Assembly (NCBI GenBank): GCA_013368445.1 | Contig: JAACJO010000024.1 | Location: forward strand, 310,001 to 374,000 | Direction: 5' to 3' | Source: Leucocoprinus leucothites | Taxonomy: Eukaryota; Basidiomycota; Agaricomycetes; Agaricales; Agaricaceae | Length of the DNA stretch: 64,000 bases | In this document: piece by piece, positions 23,779 to 35,740 of the stretch | How the letters are laid out: each line of letters opens with the position of its first letter | How positions within the stretch are numbered: the stretch's first letter is position 1 | Translations under genes and position numbers: made by a program | Notes under the pieces: generated by a model | Told to the model about the DNA's origin: nothing | Databases searched by the model: none | What the model saw: the letters and a program-made list of their open reading frames with translations, nothing else

Positions 23779-25747
23779 ACCGGTGATATAGGGTCATATT
23801 GGAGGGAAGAGCTCAAAGGACCGACGCGATCGTAATGTAAGAGGTAGACGTGGATGACGAGGCAAAGCGGCAGTTTTGCCGAGTGACGGCGAGTCGCACC
23901 GGTCAATCGAACAGCCGGTCGTGCTTATAAAGTCAGCAATATGATCTATTTTCGGCAAAAGATTCCGCAAGATACTGAGGACACATACCCTGAAAACGCT
24001 TTATTCGTTGACATCAGTATCTCGAAAGATCCGAAGGAGAGAAGAATCGTGTAAACATTGATGGCGCTGTAGGTACCGGGTTTGCTTCGCAGCTCCTGAC
24101 ATCGGAGAAAGATGAACTCTTTCGTCACTAAACCAGGATAGGGGACAGTCACCGCAACGTACGCGGGCAATCGTTCGTAGAATTGGGGCAAGGGTCGTAT
24201 TGGCGATCCGGCGACCAACTGATAAGTAAGTATCTGACTATGCGAGGATACTTTTGGTCTATCGCATGGCAGGCTAGAAAGGGAGAAAGCGCGTCAGGAG
24301 CAACTTTGGACAAAGAATCTGGGGATCCCCGCCATAAAAACACATCCCGTGTATTATCGTTGTCCATACCAGCACAATGCAGAATCCTAATCCAGGCTTC
24401 CCTTCCCATCATTTTGTAGAGAACTCATCCCCGATGTCAATGGTTGGGTGGACACTGGGATGTGAACGAATAACCAAGCCTTGACGCATATATTGGGGTG
24501 AAGCCGGACACTAGAATATCTCTAAAGAGCTTAATAACCCAGATGGCGGAAATCCGAGAGATAGGCAAGAGAACGCACCATAGACAACATATGCATCTCC
24601 TCCGAGAACCTGAATGTCACATATACGATGCACAGGTTTATAGCTCAGCCATCAAGGCTATAAGTGCAAGGAAAGGTTTTCACCACACGCAAGTTAGCAA
24701 TATGGCCGACCTCATATGGGGGTCATGGCATCATGGGGTATGGCATTGAGGATACCAGGGGCATTTGAGAAGGCCGCTTTTGCGGAGGCTTGGAGCTTTG
24801 ATATTACTGCTGACACGCCGTAGATAAATAGTGCTGAACAGCGGGCGCTTGTTCGGTGAGGGTACATGTATTGTATCAGAACCATGAAAAGGAATCGGTA
24901 CGATCGCCAGTAGCGACAGTGTCATACACAAGAGAGAACGCGATGAACTCGGCAGTTTCCGGCTGCCTGGTGCATCACCCATCAAAGCATCAGCGCCAGC
25001 CCAAAGCCCCTCAGACAAAATTTGAAAAGCAGGAATGTGGTTCAGACCAAGTTTAGACCAACAGTTCGGACAATGGGAGTACCATGCAAGTTGGGCTTGG
25101 TAGCAGGAAGGTGCCGATTCACTGGCTGATCCGGGCCTGAGATCAACGTAGATTCGTTGCTTTGGTACATATTGATGAAATACCCGATGCTTAGGTCCAT
25201 TTTAAATATCGTACCATTATGTGGCCGCATAAAGCAGTCCTTGAAATTTGAATCCCGCTTAAACTCGACCACATTCCAACATCAAAGCAATTACCCTCGC
25301 GCCAGCTAGAAACGCATCCTAGGTTCTATTTACAAAGTAGTTAGACTCCTATATAAGATTATCTTAATGCGCGACGAATAATCTCTGGATCAAATGTTAC
25401 CCAGAGAAAGGGGGTCATTCGCCTGGTACCAGAACACACCTTCAAGCTGGACTCCCATGAGGGCTTCTACCGAGACACCCAATCGGCGGGGTTTATTTTG
25501 TTCATTTGAACAGAGTAAGTGAACCATTCTGATATTATCGGGACTTATGTGTACTCGCGAGGCAGTACTTTCCCTATTCTAAGTTATCCATGCGGAAAGA
25601 TAACAAATGATGAGGATCGATCTATTATGATAGATAGAAGCTGTCAATACAATGATCAGGCGCAGTCTTGGGGCCTGACGCGATCGGCAGACGAACTTCA
25701 ATTCGTGAAGTGTAAATCGACTTGCGAGAGTGCCGGTGTTACAGTAG
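23779..25747. other. Spacer between region I and the DUF6534 array
   Basis: Unit 3 tail up to about 24940, then DNA with no match to the units. From about 25290 it belongs to the second repeat family: 25290-25720 is repeated at 28610-28980. No gene that I can support; the 95-aa minus-strand frame near 24731-25018 crosses the unit boundary and is not conserved. Confidence 0.45.
25290..25720. repeat. Direct repeat, copy 1 (partner 28610-28980)
   Basis: Begins TTACCCTCGCGCCAGCTA and contains AGTGAACCATTCTGATATTA and GTGTACTCGCGAGGCAGTAC, all found again at 28610-28980. It lies just downstream of the 3' end of a DUF6534 gene; the second copy has lost that gene. Confidence 0.75.
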
Positions 25748-27331
25748 CTACGATAGTGAGTGGCGGAAACTCAGTTGTGGTGGTGGGTAAGCGTTTAACG
25801 GGACCTGCACGAAAGGTTGAAACTATGAATTAGCATAGGCAAGTAAACTGTTGACTACACTCGTAAACATACCGGGATTTCTCTAGTAACCGGTTGTGAT
25901 GGACTTGTGGTAAAACGAGATAAATGTTCGCGTGTGCCCAAACCGAGTCTTGGGGGTCTTCGAATGGCGCTCGAGCTTCCACCCAACTCCATTGTCTTCG
26001 CAAAGGCTGGTTCCATATGGTCCAGTGTTTCTCGAAGCTTGCTTCGGGCATTCAAGCTGTGAACCAATAAGCCAGGGAAAAATGATGTGACCCCTTAGAG
26101 GGTTACTGACGTCACAAGGACAGCATTCGCGTACGTTCGTCCGGAGGAAAAATGCAACGCCTGAGAAGAGTTAAAACTTGGTAGCAATTATGAAGAGTAG
26201 GGATGTCCTCACTAGGTAAATGAATGTTGTTGGAGCGGCAATGTACTAGAACGCTAATGAGCTAAGTCTAGGTAGGGAAGGTTGAAGGAGCGCGCACAGC
26301 AAACAGGCATGACAGCATGACAACACTACTCGGCATTGAATGGTATGTCTGCGAGACAAGTAAATAAACTCTTACCTCGTGAGGGCGCTAGTAGCTACCG
26401 TATAACGAACGATTTCCGTAACGAGCGTACTAGTTACTCTACGATCCACAGGTGTCCATTAGTTAGTTTGGAGATATAGTGGCAAGTCATACCTCATATC
26501 TCGGGTTCCCTCGCTTCGTTTATATACATAAAAACACAGGAGAGCAGCGATCCAGATGTCGGCTTTAGTTCCATGGCCTTTAATACCCAGCACTCATTGA
26601 GGTGAAACGATTTTACTCACTGACAGTTCCAATAATCACCATCCCAATCATGCCCCCGGGAAATTGAACTCGCATGAGAGTGAACGCTGCACCCGCCAAA
26701 ACGAAGCCGAACGTGCCCAGGCAGCATACTGAAACTGGTCCCACTATCCAAACATTTCTTTGGCTGAAAACCCATATCCTAACAATCTTGTTAATATTCT
26801 GCAAACACAGGGAGTATGGAGGCGGTTACCGATAAAGAAAAAAGAGTTGAGTTAATAGAATTGAGAACGCAACAGACAATAGATGAATGGCAAGCGGTAA
26901 TATCATCAGCATAAGTGCCTGAACATTACCCCAGTTTATGACCAGATAGAAATAGGCTGTGTATGATATAAGGACAAGCTGGATTAAGCCGAGTATCCTG
27001 AGCAAATTTGCGTTAGATGTCTGTGGTTTTTCGCAGGATTCTAATGACGCAGACTAACCAAAGGGCAGCAACCAGTATTTTGGCCTTTCGGGGATCGTCA
27101 GGAAAATCTTGGTAATATTGATACACTTGCACGGTGAGAACGCCCTGGAAGCTTTGGGTTTCCTGAATGAAAATCTCTCGGAAGGAAAATTCCACTAACA
27201 ATGCCGCAAACAACACTGAAAGAAGTATAAGCAAATACAGCGAAGAAGCAGAAATCGAATCCCGTACCACCTATGAGCGATATTCCATGTGTTGGTCCGA
27301 GATCCAGATGTGTTTGGATTTGATGAGACAT
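25748..27331 (-). CDS. DUF6534-type membrane protein, copy A
   Basis: Fungal multi-pass membrane protein, probably seven helices, in the plasma membrane or an internal membrane. The molecular role of the family is unknown. The start MSHQIQTHLDLGPTHG leads into the first helix (ISLIGG). Spliced exons then give the family core: VLTVQVYQYYQDFPDDPRK, ILGLIQLVLISY...YFYLVINWGN, FLYRIWVFSQRNVWIVGP, DIWIAALLC(F)Y, a phase-2 exon ending YTVATSALT, TTFIYLALHFSSGRTYANAVL and TLNARSKLRE. The last exon reads VPLNAYPPPQLSFRHSLS and stops at 25748. Exon borders match copy B. I see no stop or shift. A TATA element lies about 54 bp upstream. The intron between helix 1 and GVLTV is 51 nt and stop-free, so retention would keep the frame. 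Confidence 0.78.
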
Positions 27332-27379
27332 AGATGGCGGAAAGGAAATGCTTCAGGATCCTCGCCTCTCAACATAGGT

Positions 27380-27392
27380 ATACTATATAATA
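27380..27392 (-). promoter_or_regulatory. TATA box, DUF6534 copy A
   Basis: Minus-strand TATTATATAGTATAC about 50-60 bp upstream of ATG 27331. The motif and spacing are conserved in all seven copies. Confidence 0.6.
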
Positions 27393-28498
27393 CCTCTCTC
27401 TCAGCTCGAAATGAACCTGACAGCACAGCATGGATTTAGCTCAACTTATGTCATTGTACACGGCATCCCAACCCAAAGTCAAAACTGAAAGTCATTGAAT
27501 GCAGCTCGAAAACAAATTATGCATGGTTATATCAATGTGATGTGCAACTGGGTGTAGCTATGCGAAATTCCAAGCTTCATACTTAACAACTATGGTCCAG
27601 GTGCTTTGCTACAGAAGATGCTCAGGGAGAGAGAAGGGCACCTCGGATTTTCGCCCAGGATTGTCAGCTCGTGGGAACCCTTCGGCTTTCATATACGTAT
27701 CGTTACAATTTATATGTCAAAGTGTTCCTCCAATTCACCTTAAGCCCATGCCGCGTGAGCTGTGTACTTAACACATATTAAAACTTTTGAAGCCGTCGGC
27801 CAATACATGAAACTTGATCAGTGTCGGGTTCTCCGAGAAAAGAATACCAGGAGCGACGATGGTAGTGAACCCTTGCAGTACCTTTCCAAAGTCTATGTCA
27901 GTGTACGGATTATGCCATGCATTGAACAGGGGACAACCATGGCAAAGAGTGGACAGCATACTCCGCACTGGCGTTATGATACTATCATTACCAGAGTGGA
28001 TTAGATTGGAACGAAATGAAATAAGATTTAGTAGCCGACTGTGTCACACGATGCAATCGCCCCAGCAACTGTAACTCTGAACACCCATGTCTGAGACCTC
28101 AGTCGAGAACATACATGCCAAGTCTTCAAGCTCACACAGTCACCGCTCAAACCTCTAGAATACTAATTTTCAACCTGAGAGAAATAAGGGAAATTCATCT
28201 GTTTTCTTGGCCGAGGGAGAGGAGAGAGAAAGGATAGTCCGATACCACGACTAGTCACAGGGGCTATCAACGGGCAATACGGTTTTCCCCAAGAAAATAA
28301 TCAAGTCGATGCCCCGTTCGGACCTCTGTTGGATTCTTACATAGCTCCTGATGATGGTTTTGAATCAATTGTCTAGTTCATTCCTGGCATACTACAAGCG
28401 AACACATGGTACCAGGTCTTGAATCAAATGACGAATCAATCTTGTGGGTTGATTCTATAATATCTTCATGACTAGTCACCAAACTAGCCTCGCCTCTA

Positions 28499-28513
28499 GT
28501 GTGTGTGTGTGTT
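28499..28513 (+). repeat. (GT)n microsatellite
   Basis: Uninterrupted GT dinucleotides, about seven units. Confidence 0.8.
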
Positions 28514-28609
28514 GAGTTTTTAATATGGGTGATTACGCGGGAGACGTTCGCGAATACCTTTGAGGAGGAAGCTGATCGAGAACCATCATCCAACAGAGTC
28601 AAAGAGCTT

Positions 28610-28980
28610 TTACCCTCGCGCCAGCTATAAACACCATAACCAAAGTAGTCAGGCTCCCATGTAGAACTATCTCAATGCACGATGAATAATATCTGGATCG
28701 ATGTTACCCGGTGAAAGGAGTTATCGGGTGCCAGAGCTGACTTTTTTGGACTTCCACGAGGGTTTACATTTAATCAGCAAAGTTTATTTCAGTCGTTTGA
28801 ACAGAATAAGTGAACCATTCTGATATTACTGGGACTCGTGTGTACTCGCGAGGCAGTACTTTCCCTTTTCTAATTATCCACGCGGAAAAAATAACAAATG
28901 ATGAGGATAGGTGTACTAGGATAGATAGAATCTGTCAGTATAATGATCAGGCACAGCCTTGGGACCTGACGCAATTAGCA
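28610..28980. repeat. Direct repeat, copy 2 (partner 25290-25720)
   Basis: Same sequence as 25290-25720 up to CAGCCTTGGGACCTGACGCA. At about 28980 similarity ends, and the start of the unknown gene at 29038 follows where a DUF6534 3' end would be expected. The junction marks a deletion or rearrangement breakpoint. Confidence 0.7.
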
Positions 28981-29037
28981 TAAAATAAGGCCCATCTCCA
29001 GAATTGAGGCGCTCAGCAAGTACTCTGAACATCAGTT

Positions 29038-31030
29038 ATGACCGAACCTGCTCCTAATACCACCCTCCAATTCCAGGATGTCACAAAAAGTCTGATTGAC
29101 GAACTAAAGATAGTCGCGTTTAAAGCTAGAGAGTGCGCCTTTGAGTTCCATTAATTCAATTCTCGATAATTTGAACTCATGGAACTACTCTAGATGCGCG
29201 TTAGAGAAGAGAAACACAACTAGCCCACCGGCGAGCGAGTCTCAAGATACTCCTACCTTATACACTTTCTGCGTCAAAGCCGAGGAAACCTTCCGGAAAT
29301 TCCACGACGTCTGCGTGCTTGGTGTGAAGTTGGCACAGTCGATCATTGGCTCCTTCGAGGGCGAATCCACCTCTGATGAAAAACCCGGACACAAGATCGG
29401 AGGTGAGACGACGTCTGGTATTATTGAGAGCTTGAGAGATACTTGTGAAAAGACAGGAAAGCTAGTAGAGGAGGTAAGTAATTGTTGTTTCGAATAGTGC
29501 ATAGCAGTGCTGAGGCATCTTGAATTGCTGGCGCAGATTGTCAAATTAGATAACGGAAGTATGATAATGGAGGGCTTTAAGCGAGAAGATGGCTCGAGGG
29601 CGACGTGTAAGCACATCCAATTGCGTTTCATGGTTTCTGAACTGGACACTCACGGGGGCGTGTAAACACTGCAATCATAGTTTTATATGTGTTATTCCAG
29701 ATGGCGTTCGAAACGCGTGATAGGGAGTGCTTAGGCGTTTCAACTCTTCAGAAGAGCTTGGACGTGTTTGCGGAAACCTGGAAAGCGATCGGGGTCGAGG
29801 ATTTGAGGGGTTCAGAGTCTGTAAAGGAGGTCGTAAAGGAACTGAGGGAAATGATTGTTCAGGTATATTCCCATCTCTGCCGCCCAAAACGTGACACAAA
29901 CTGACGTCTTTCCGAAGATCTGTATAATTGGATATGCTCTCAAGCCGTACGATACGACCTCGTCCATTGGAGCCTTGGATAGTCCCTACATGGTCAACGT
30001 CAATGGAGACAAGGAACTAGATATCTCATTGCAGGAACAACTCGACGTTCTAGTGAAATACATGTCAGAAGACTGCTGGGAATATGACAAATTGAAGGCA
30101 CTGTTCGATAAGAACGTAATCAAGACCATGATCAATCTCCGGTCGACACCCAATATAAACGATGTCTTGAAAGGAGTAACCGAAGGATATCAGGATGTGT
30201 TCATGGCTCTCGTGAAAGCATTCAATAAGAATCGGGAGATGGAGAACTACGTCTGGGAGTGGCGAATGAACGGGACGTCGGACTTGGTGGAGAATCCTAG
30301 CGGAGTGATGAGAAAGTTCACGGCGGCAAGGGAGATCGTGGTAGGCGCTTTAGGAGACGTAAGAAAGACAGCAGCGGGCGTTAGGTCGGCGTTGGAAGAG
30401 GTGAGATACACAGTTAACTTGCAAGGATTTTGCTAAAAGGCACGACCGACAGCTTTTGAAAAATCCAGAACTCAAGTGCGAAGGGCGTTCCACAAAAGAA
30501 GACGACGCGGGTAAGTGTTTCAATGGCTTCAATTCGGTCTGAACCATGACACTTTATGTTCAGATGCCACGCTGAGGTGTCAGAGATGTGTGTTTACGAA
30601 CCTTGTCAACCACGTTAAACAAGTCATCCTCGACGACTTCCTCAACACATCCAGATGGAAATGGGCCGCGACCGCAAATACGTCAGACGAACCACCCAAA
30701 ATCTTTATCCAAGCCTTGAAGCTCCTGCTAAGCAACTCCGAAGGCGGTCGAGGACACTATCAGCACGAGATACTCAACGCTATGTTCCCTGAAGGACAGT
30801 TACAAGGGTTTGAAAGTCCCGAAGCAGGAACATGGGACCAGTTATTGAGATTGGAAGTGCCAATGTACAGTGGGGGGTCGAGCCCTATCGTCGATCCCAA
30901 TCCAGATACACCCTATATGGATCGAGAAGTGAGGATCACCTGGGATAATGAGGATGGATCAGGGGTGAAACCGAAGTTGTGGAAATGGGTGGTCGAATGT
31001 GAGGGCAAAGGGGCGAAAGCACAAGTGTAG
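29038..31030 (+). CDS. Unrecognised protein of about 551 aa
   Basis: I do not recognise this family. Proposed exons: 29038-29079, 29126-29473, 29537-29632, 29701-29862, 29918-30400, 30453-30510, 30564-31030, which join to 552 codons including the stop. The exons from 29126 on are well supported by frame. The first exon and its 46-nt intron (weak donor GTCACA) are tentative. Visible features: a soluble, largely helical protein without signal peptide or membrane helix, and a central exon with repeated amphipathic stretches (ELDISLQEQLDVLVKYMSED, GVTEGYQDVFMALVKAFNK). A CxxC pair (LRCQRC) follows, and the C-terminal part is acidic and aromatic (VRITWDNEDG, PKLWKWVVEC) and may form a beta domain. 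A shortened second copy lies at 35052-35740. It sits between two DUF6534 genes, in opposite orientation. Confidence 0.6.
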
Positions 31031-32522
31031 ATCCTGAGTCACAAAGATGATGTCAGTGCCATACACAATGTACTGGGAGGGAATACACAATACTTGGGGA
31101 CTGAATTTGCAGAGTAAGAGAAGCGCACTGAAATGAGGTAGGCTGAGCACAGACAGTGACGCGAAAAAGTATTCCACACAAAAACATTGAACTGCGTCAA
31201 TGGGATCTGCTTGAGCGACGTCCTAGATTTATCCACGTGGAGCTATGTATACAAGCGCGTTCATATGCATCCAGGTCATAAATCTCCGGTACCACCCGGA
31301 TGTGGCCGAGGACATCAGGAGTGTCATTTATCAGATTGTATCTTCCTTATCCGAAGGGCAAGCATCTTGAGGAGCTGCACAGATAAAGAGAGAGCAAGTA
31401 TGTAGAGGGGCAAGTTCAGTCAGAGACACATTGGCACCTAAGTAACGCATGAAGGAAGAAATCGAGAGAGGTTGGGAAACTAGTTATTAGTGGCAAGAGG
31501 GTGAAGCCATTTGCGTTCGATATCTTTGTTCTTGTTTGCAGTCTCTCGGGACGTAGCGGGCCGTACAGGCTTGTTCACATCCGAGCGTGTAGACTTCACT
31601 ACCTGGACTACCTGGACGAGGTTTAGGCTGCGCACAGTTCACAGACGATAGTTAAGCGTTTGCTTCCCACTTTCTCTACTTTACTTTTCCTGTCTAGCAT
31701 GCGCGGTACCTCGTGCCGACCCAAACAAGACACTTTTGAGCTCAATGTCGCTCTCGATCTGTAAATGAAACTGTACTTGCCACACGAACGACTGAGCACT
31801 GTGAGGCTCGGGCTATCGGGCAGCCCGACTGAAGCATTGCAATAGAACAAATGCTCATTCTGATAAAAAGACAGATTGGGCTCGACTTCGTTCTGTATCT
31901 GAGTCTGTGAGTAGCATCGTACTTGCCATACATGATTTAATACCCACGATTGAGACTATGGTCCCTTGTAGGCTAATCCTGGCTCGGGAATTGCACAGCC
32001 GATACCTATGTGGCCACGATGTTCGTGCGAGGAGGGGCAGTATGCATTATTGGTGACTCATCCCTTTACGCTTGGCCTCAGGTTGTGGTGAAAGTTGATG
32101 TCGGGCAAAGAGGCAACGTAGGATCTGCGTACCATTGGAATTGATGGAAATGACCAAACGATAGAGGAGTCGCGAAAGACATGATGGTGGGACGTTCAAC
32201 CGAGGACGATTGCGTTCTACAAAGTGATCATGGTCTTGAGACACTGTCTCTATCATAGGCATATAACATTGTTTAGGTCGAGTACACAGAAGAAGCACAG
32301 CAATTAGACTGTAATACGTCGCGTTTTTTCGGGATCATGTCTCCGCCCCAAGTCGCGACCTTCAATCTCAGGGGCAAAAGGTATCACATCCGAGCGTAGG
32401 TAATGATGTGTTGACTACAACGTCACGCAAACTTCATCTGGAGTCTTAAATGTCCCAATAAAAATCAAACTTCAGACCCGTGAAGTGAAAACTGACTAGC
32501 GATAGTGCTGGTGTTGGAGCAG
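31031..32522. other. Spacer downstream of the unknown gene
   Basis: 31040-31620 recurs after the truncated copy (35760-36370). A minus-strand peptide EIYDLD followed by Tyr-Glu or Phe-Glu is kept in both, perhaps a relic of a convergent gene. 31780-32480 recurs at 39200-39850, 53800-54500 and 60800-61500, that is, at the 3' side of other DUF6534 copies. No intact gene. Confidence 0.45.
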
Positions 32523-34096
32523 CTACGGTAGCGGGGGGCGGAAACTTTGCGGTGGATAAGCGTTTAATGGGACCTGCATGAAAGGCTGAAAATATGAATT
32601 AGCACTAGCAAGTAAAGCGTTGACTATACTCGTAGGTGTACCTTGTTTTCTCTGGTAATCGATCGTGATGGACTTGTGGTAAAACGAGATGAATGTTCAA
32701 GTGACCTTGAACTGAGTCTTGGCAGTCTTCGAATGGCACTCGAGCTTCCACCCAGCTCTAGTGTCCTCGCGAAGGATGGTTCCATATTGTCCAGTGTTTC
32801 TCGAATCTTACTTCGCGCATTCAGGCTGTGAACCAATGAGTCGAGAGGAAATGATGATCCCTAGAGGGCTACTCACTTCACAAGGACAGCATTCGCATAT
32901 GTTCGTCCGGAAGAAAAATGCAACGCCTGAGAAGAGTTATCTTCGTAGAGACTGTGAAGAGCAGGGGCGTCCTTACTATGAAAATGAATGTGCGTGGAGC
33001 AGTAATGTACTAGACACACCAATGAGCTAAGTCTAGGTTGGGATGGTTGAGCAGTGCGCACAGCAAACAGGCATGACAGCATGATAACGCTACTTGATGT
33101 TGAATGGTATGTCCGATAGACAAGTAAATAAACTCTTACCTCGTGAGGCCGCTAGTAGCTACTGTATAACGAATGACTTGCGTGACGAGTGTACTAGTTA
33201 CCCTATGGTCCACGGGGGTCCGTTAGCTAGCCTGAGAATATAATGGCAAGTCGTACCTCATATATCGGGTTTCCTCACTTCGTTTATGCACATAGTAGCA
33301 CAGGAGAGCAGCGATCAAGATGTCGGCTTTGGGTTTACGAGTCTTTACTCCATACCACTCATCGGGGTAAAATGACTTGACTCACTGACAGTTCCAATGG
33401 TCAACATCCCAATCATGGCGCCGGGAAATTGAAATCGTGTGATAATGAACGCTGCACCTGCCAAAATGAAGCCGAATGTGCCCAGGCAGCATACGAAAAC
33501 TGGTCCCACAATCCAAACATTTCTTTGGCTGAAAACCCATATCCTGAGGATCTTGTCAATATCCTGCGAGCACCAGGAGTATGGAGGCGTTTACCGGTAA
33601 AGAAAAAAGAGTTGAGCGAACAGAATTGAGAAGGCAACGAAGAAGAGATGGATGGCGAGCGGTAATATCATCTGCCTAAGCGCCTGAACATTACCCCAAC
33701 TTATGACCAGATAGAAGTATACTGAGTGTGATATAAGGGCGAGCTGGATCAAGCCGAGTATCCTGAGCAGGTTCTTGTTAGATTCTCGTAGTTTATCACA
33801 ATGATCTAATGACGCAGACTGACCAAAGGGTGGCGACCAGTATCTTGATCTTTCGTGGATCGTCAGGAAAATCCTGGTAATATTGATACACTTGCACGGT
33901 AAGGACACCCTGGAAGCTTTGGGTTTCCTGAATGAAAATCTCTCGGGAAGAAAATTCCACTAACAAAGCCGCAAACAACACTGAAAGAAGTATAAGCGAA
34001 TACAGCAAAGGAGCAGAAGTTGAATCCCATACCTCCTATGAGCAGCACGCCATGTGTTAGTCCGAGGTCCAGATTTGTTGGAACTTGATGAGACAT
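32523..34096 (-). CDS. DUF6534-type membrane protein, copy B
   Basis: The copy I traced base by base. Twelve exons join in frame: 34096-34033, 33980-33961, 33909-33824, 33762-33595, 33543-33386, 33326-33257, 33202-33140, 33089-33062, 33009-32977, 32926-32877, 32825-32642, 32573-32523, giving 324 aa. Order of features: MSHQVPTNLDLGLTHGVLL (helix 1), GVLTVQVYQYYQDFPDDPR (end of helix 2), LIQLALISHSVYFYLVISWG (helix 3), a hydrophobic helix 4 ending FLYRIWVFSQRN, helix 5, TDILIAALLCYYV (start of the DUF6534 domain), VIRYTVATSGLTSVIMLSCL, YITAPRTFIFIALHF, and the terminal TYANAVLVNLNARSKIRE. The tail after that is Ser/Arg-rich and cytosolic by family analogy. The introns are 42-61 nt except one of 135 nt in the tail-proximal region. 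Function of the family is unknown. Confidence 0.85.
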
Positions 34097-34144
34097 AGAT
34101 GGCGGAAAGGAAGTGCTTTAGGATCCGAGCCTCTTACCATCGGA

Positions 34145-34157
34145 ATACTATATAATA
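34145..34157 (-). promoter_or_regulatory. TATA box, DUF6534 copy B
   Basis: TATTATATAGTAT on the minus strand about 54 bp upstream of ATG 34096. Confidence 0.6.
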
Positions 34158-35051
34158 CTCCCCTCAGCTCGAAATGAACCTGAGGTGCAGCGTGGATTTA
34201 GCTCAGCTTCCGTATCCCATGTACGGCATCCCATCCCAAAACCAACAACCATGTTGAATGCAGCCTGAAAACAAACTATGCATGGTTATATCAGTGTGAT
34301 GTGCACATGGGTGTACCTATGCGAGATTCCAAGCTTTATACTTAACAACTGTGGTTCAGGTGCTTGGCTACAGAAGATGCTCAGAGGGAGAGAAGGGTAC
34401 CACTTTTGTGCACTTATGGCTTGCTTTCGCCCAGGGTTGTCAGTTCGTGGGAATATCTCAGTTTTTATAATATTCATATACGTGTTGACCAATGCCTCGG
34501 GCTCGTTACTATTTGTACGTCAAAACGCCCCTACAGTTCGGTTTGACCCCTTGTCAACGTGAGTTGTGTGCTTAGCACGTATTGAAAGCGGGTGCTATCC
34601 TTTCCGCCTTGCTTTCGAAGTCGTCAGCCGACATGGGTAACTTGATCGGTGCTGGGTTCTCCAAAGAATGGGAGCGGCGGTAGTGGTGAACCCTTGCAGT
34701 AACTGCCCGATGTCTATCTTGGTGTACGGGTTATGCCGTGCATTGAACAAGGGACAACCTGGCAAAGGGCTGTCAGCATACCCCGCACTGGTGTTGTGAT
34801 ACTGCTACTACCTGAGTGGTTTGGATTGGAATGAAATTAAATAAGGTTCAGCTGACTACTTTACACGATGTAATCGCCCCAGCAACTGTAACTCTAAACA
34901 CCCATGCCTGAGATCTGAGTCCTCAGGCTATAGTATACATGTGGAGTCTTCAAGCTCATGTCATCACTGCTCAAACTTCTTGAATACTGAATTTCAGTCC
35001 GAGACAAATAAGGGAAATTCAGCGGTTTTTTCACAGAGGCGGATAGGGGGC
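34158..35051. other. Spacer upstream of DUF6534 copy B
   Basis: Contains the recurrent upstream block (34270-35000, compare 27500-28220). Small plus-strand frames near 34278-34562 are not conserved as protein in the other copies. No gene. Confidence 0.45.
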
Positions 35052-35740
35052 GAGGGAGATCGTAACTGATGCTTTAGGAGACGCAGGGAAGGCAGCAGCG
35101 GGTGCTGCATCGACGTTGGAAGAAGTGAAATGCGCAGCTGGCTTGCAAGAATTTGGTTCAAAGGCGCTACCTACAGCTTTTGGAAGATTCGGAACTCAAG
35201 TATGAAGGACGTTCCATAAAAGAGCAAGGCACAGGTAAGCGCCTTTGTGGATCCAGTTCCGTCTAAATCATGACATTATCTGTTTAGATGCCACGCTGAT
35301 GTGTCAGAGATATGTGTTAACGAACCTACTCAACCACGCCAACCAAGACATCCTTGACGACTTCCTCAACGAATCCAAACGGAAATGGCCCGCGACTGCT
35401 CCCACGCCGGGCGAACATCTAAAACATTTATCTGGGCCTTAAAACTAACTCCGAAGGTGGTTATGGACATTATCAGCACGAGATCCTCAACACGATGTTC
35501 CCTCGAGGCAATTGCACGAGTTTGAAAGTCTCGGAGAAGGAACGTGGGACCGGTTATTGAAGATGGAAGTGCCAGTGTACAGTAAAGGGATGGGCCCTAT
35601 TGTCGATCCCGGCCCTGATACGCCGTATACGGATGGAGAAGTGAGAATCACTTGGGATAACGAGGATGGATTAGAGATGAAGCCGAAGTTGTAGAGGTGG
35701 ACGGTCGGATGTAAGAGCGAAGGAGCGAGGGCGTGAGTAT
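35052..35740 (+). pseudogene. Truncated copy of the unknown gene at 29038-31030
   Basis: Matches the last part of the 29038-31030 gene from within its fifth exon (GAGATCGTAACTGATGCTTT, compare 30331) through the final exon (VRITWDNEDGLEMKPKL near 35637-35694). The 5' two thirds are absent. A 17-bp-scale deletion shifts the frame near 35440 and the C-terminal Trp codon reads TAG. Clearly non-functional. Confidence 0.85.

Larger units (their letters stand above)
17691..24940. repeat. Tandem unit 3 (about 7.3 kb)
   Basis: Third direct copy, ending near 24940 where similarity to the unit 2 tail stops. The two proximal genes are pseudogenes. SDR-prime is intact. Confidence 0.85.
27393..29037. other. 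Spacer upstream of DUF6534 copy A
   Basis: 27500-28150 is a block that recurs, diverged, upstream of most copies (for example 34270-35000, 42100-42370, 45700-46000, 49840-50100, 56600-57000). It contains TGAAACTTGATC, a run GACAACCATGGCAAAG and a CTTCAAGCTCA motif. 28610-28980 is the second copy of the 25290-25720 repeat. A (GT)n tract lies near 28499-28513. No gene I can support. Confidence 0.45.

Noticed and set aside
24149..24412. 87-codon minus-strand ORF conserved in part with 16541-16789
   Set aside because: Similarity follows the DNA repeat; no third copy, no start or splice conservation and no family.
27098..27331. 77-codon frame with the peptide FSVVCGIVSG after helix 1
   Set aside because: This frame continues through intron 1. 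The spliced frame (GG then VLFAALL) matches the family and the other copies.
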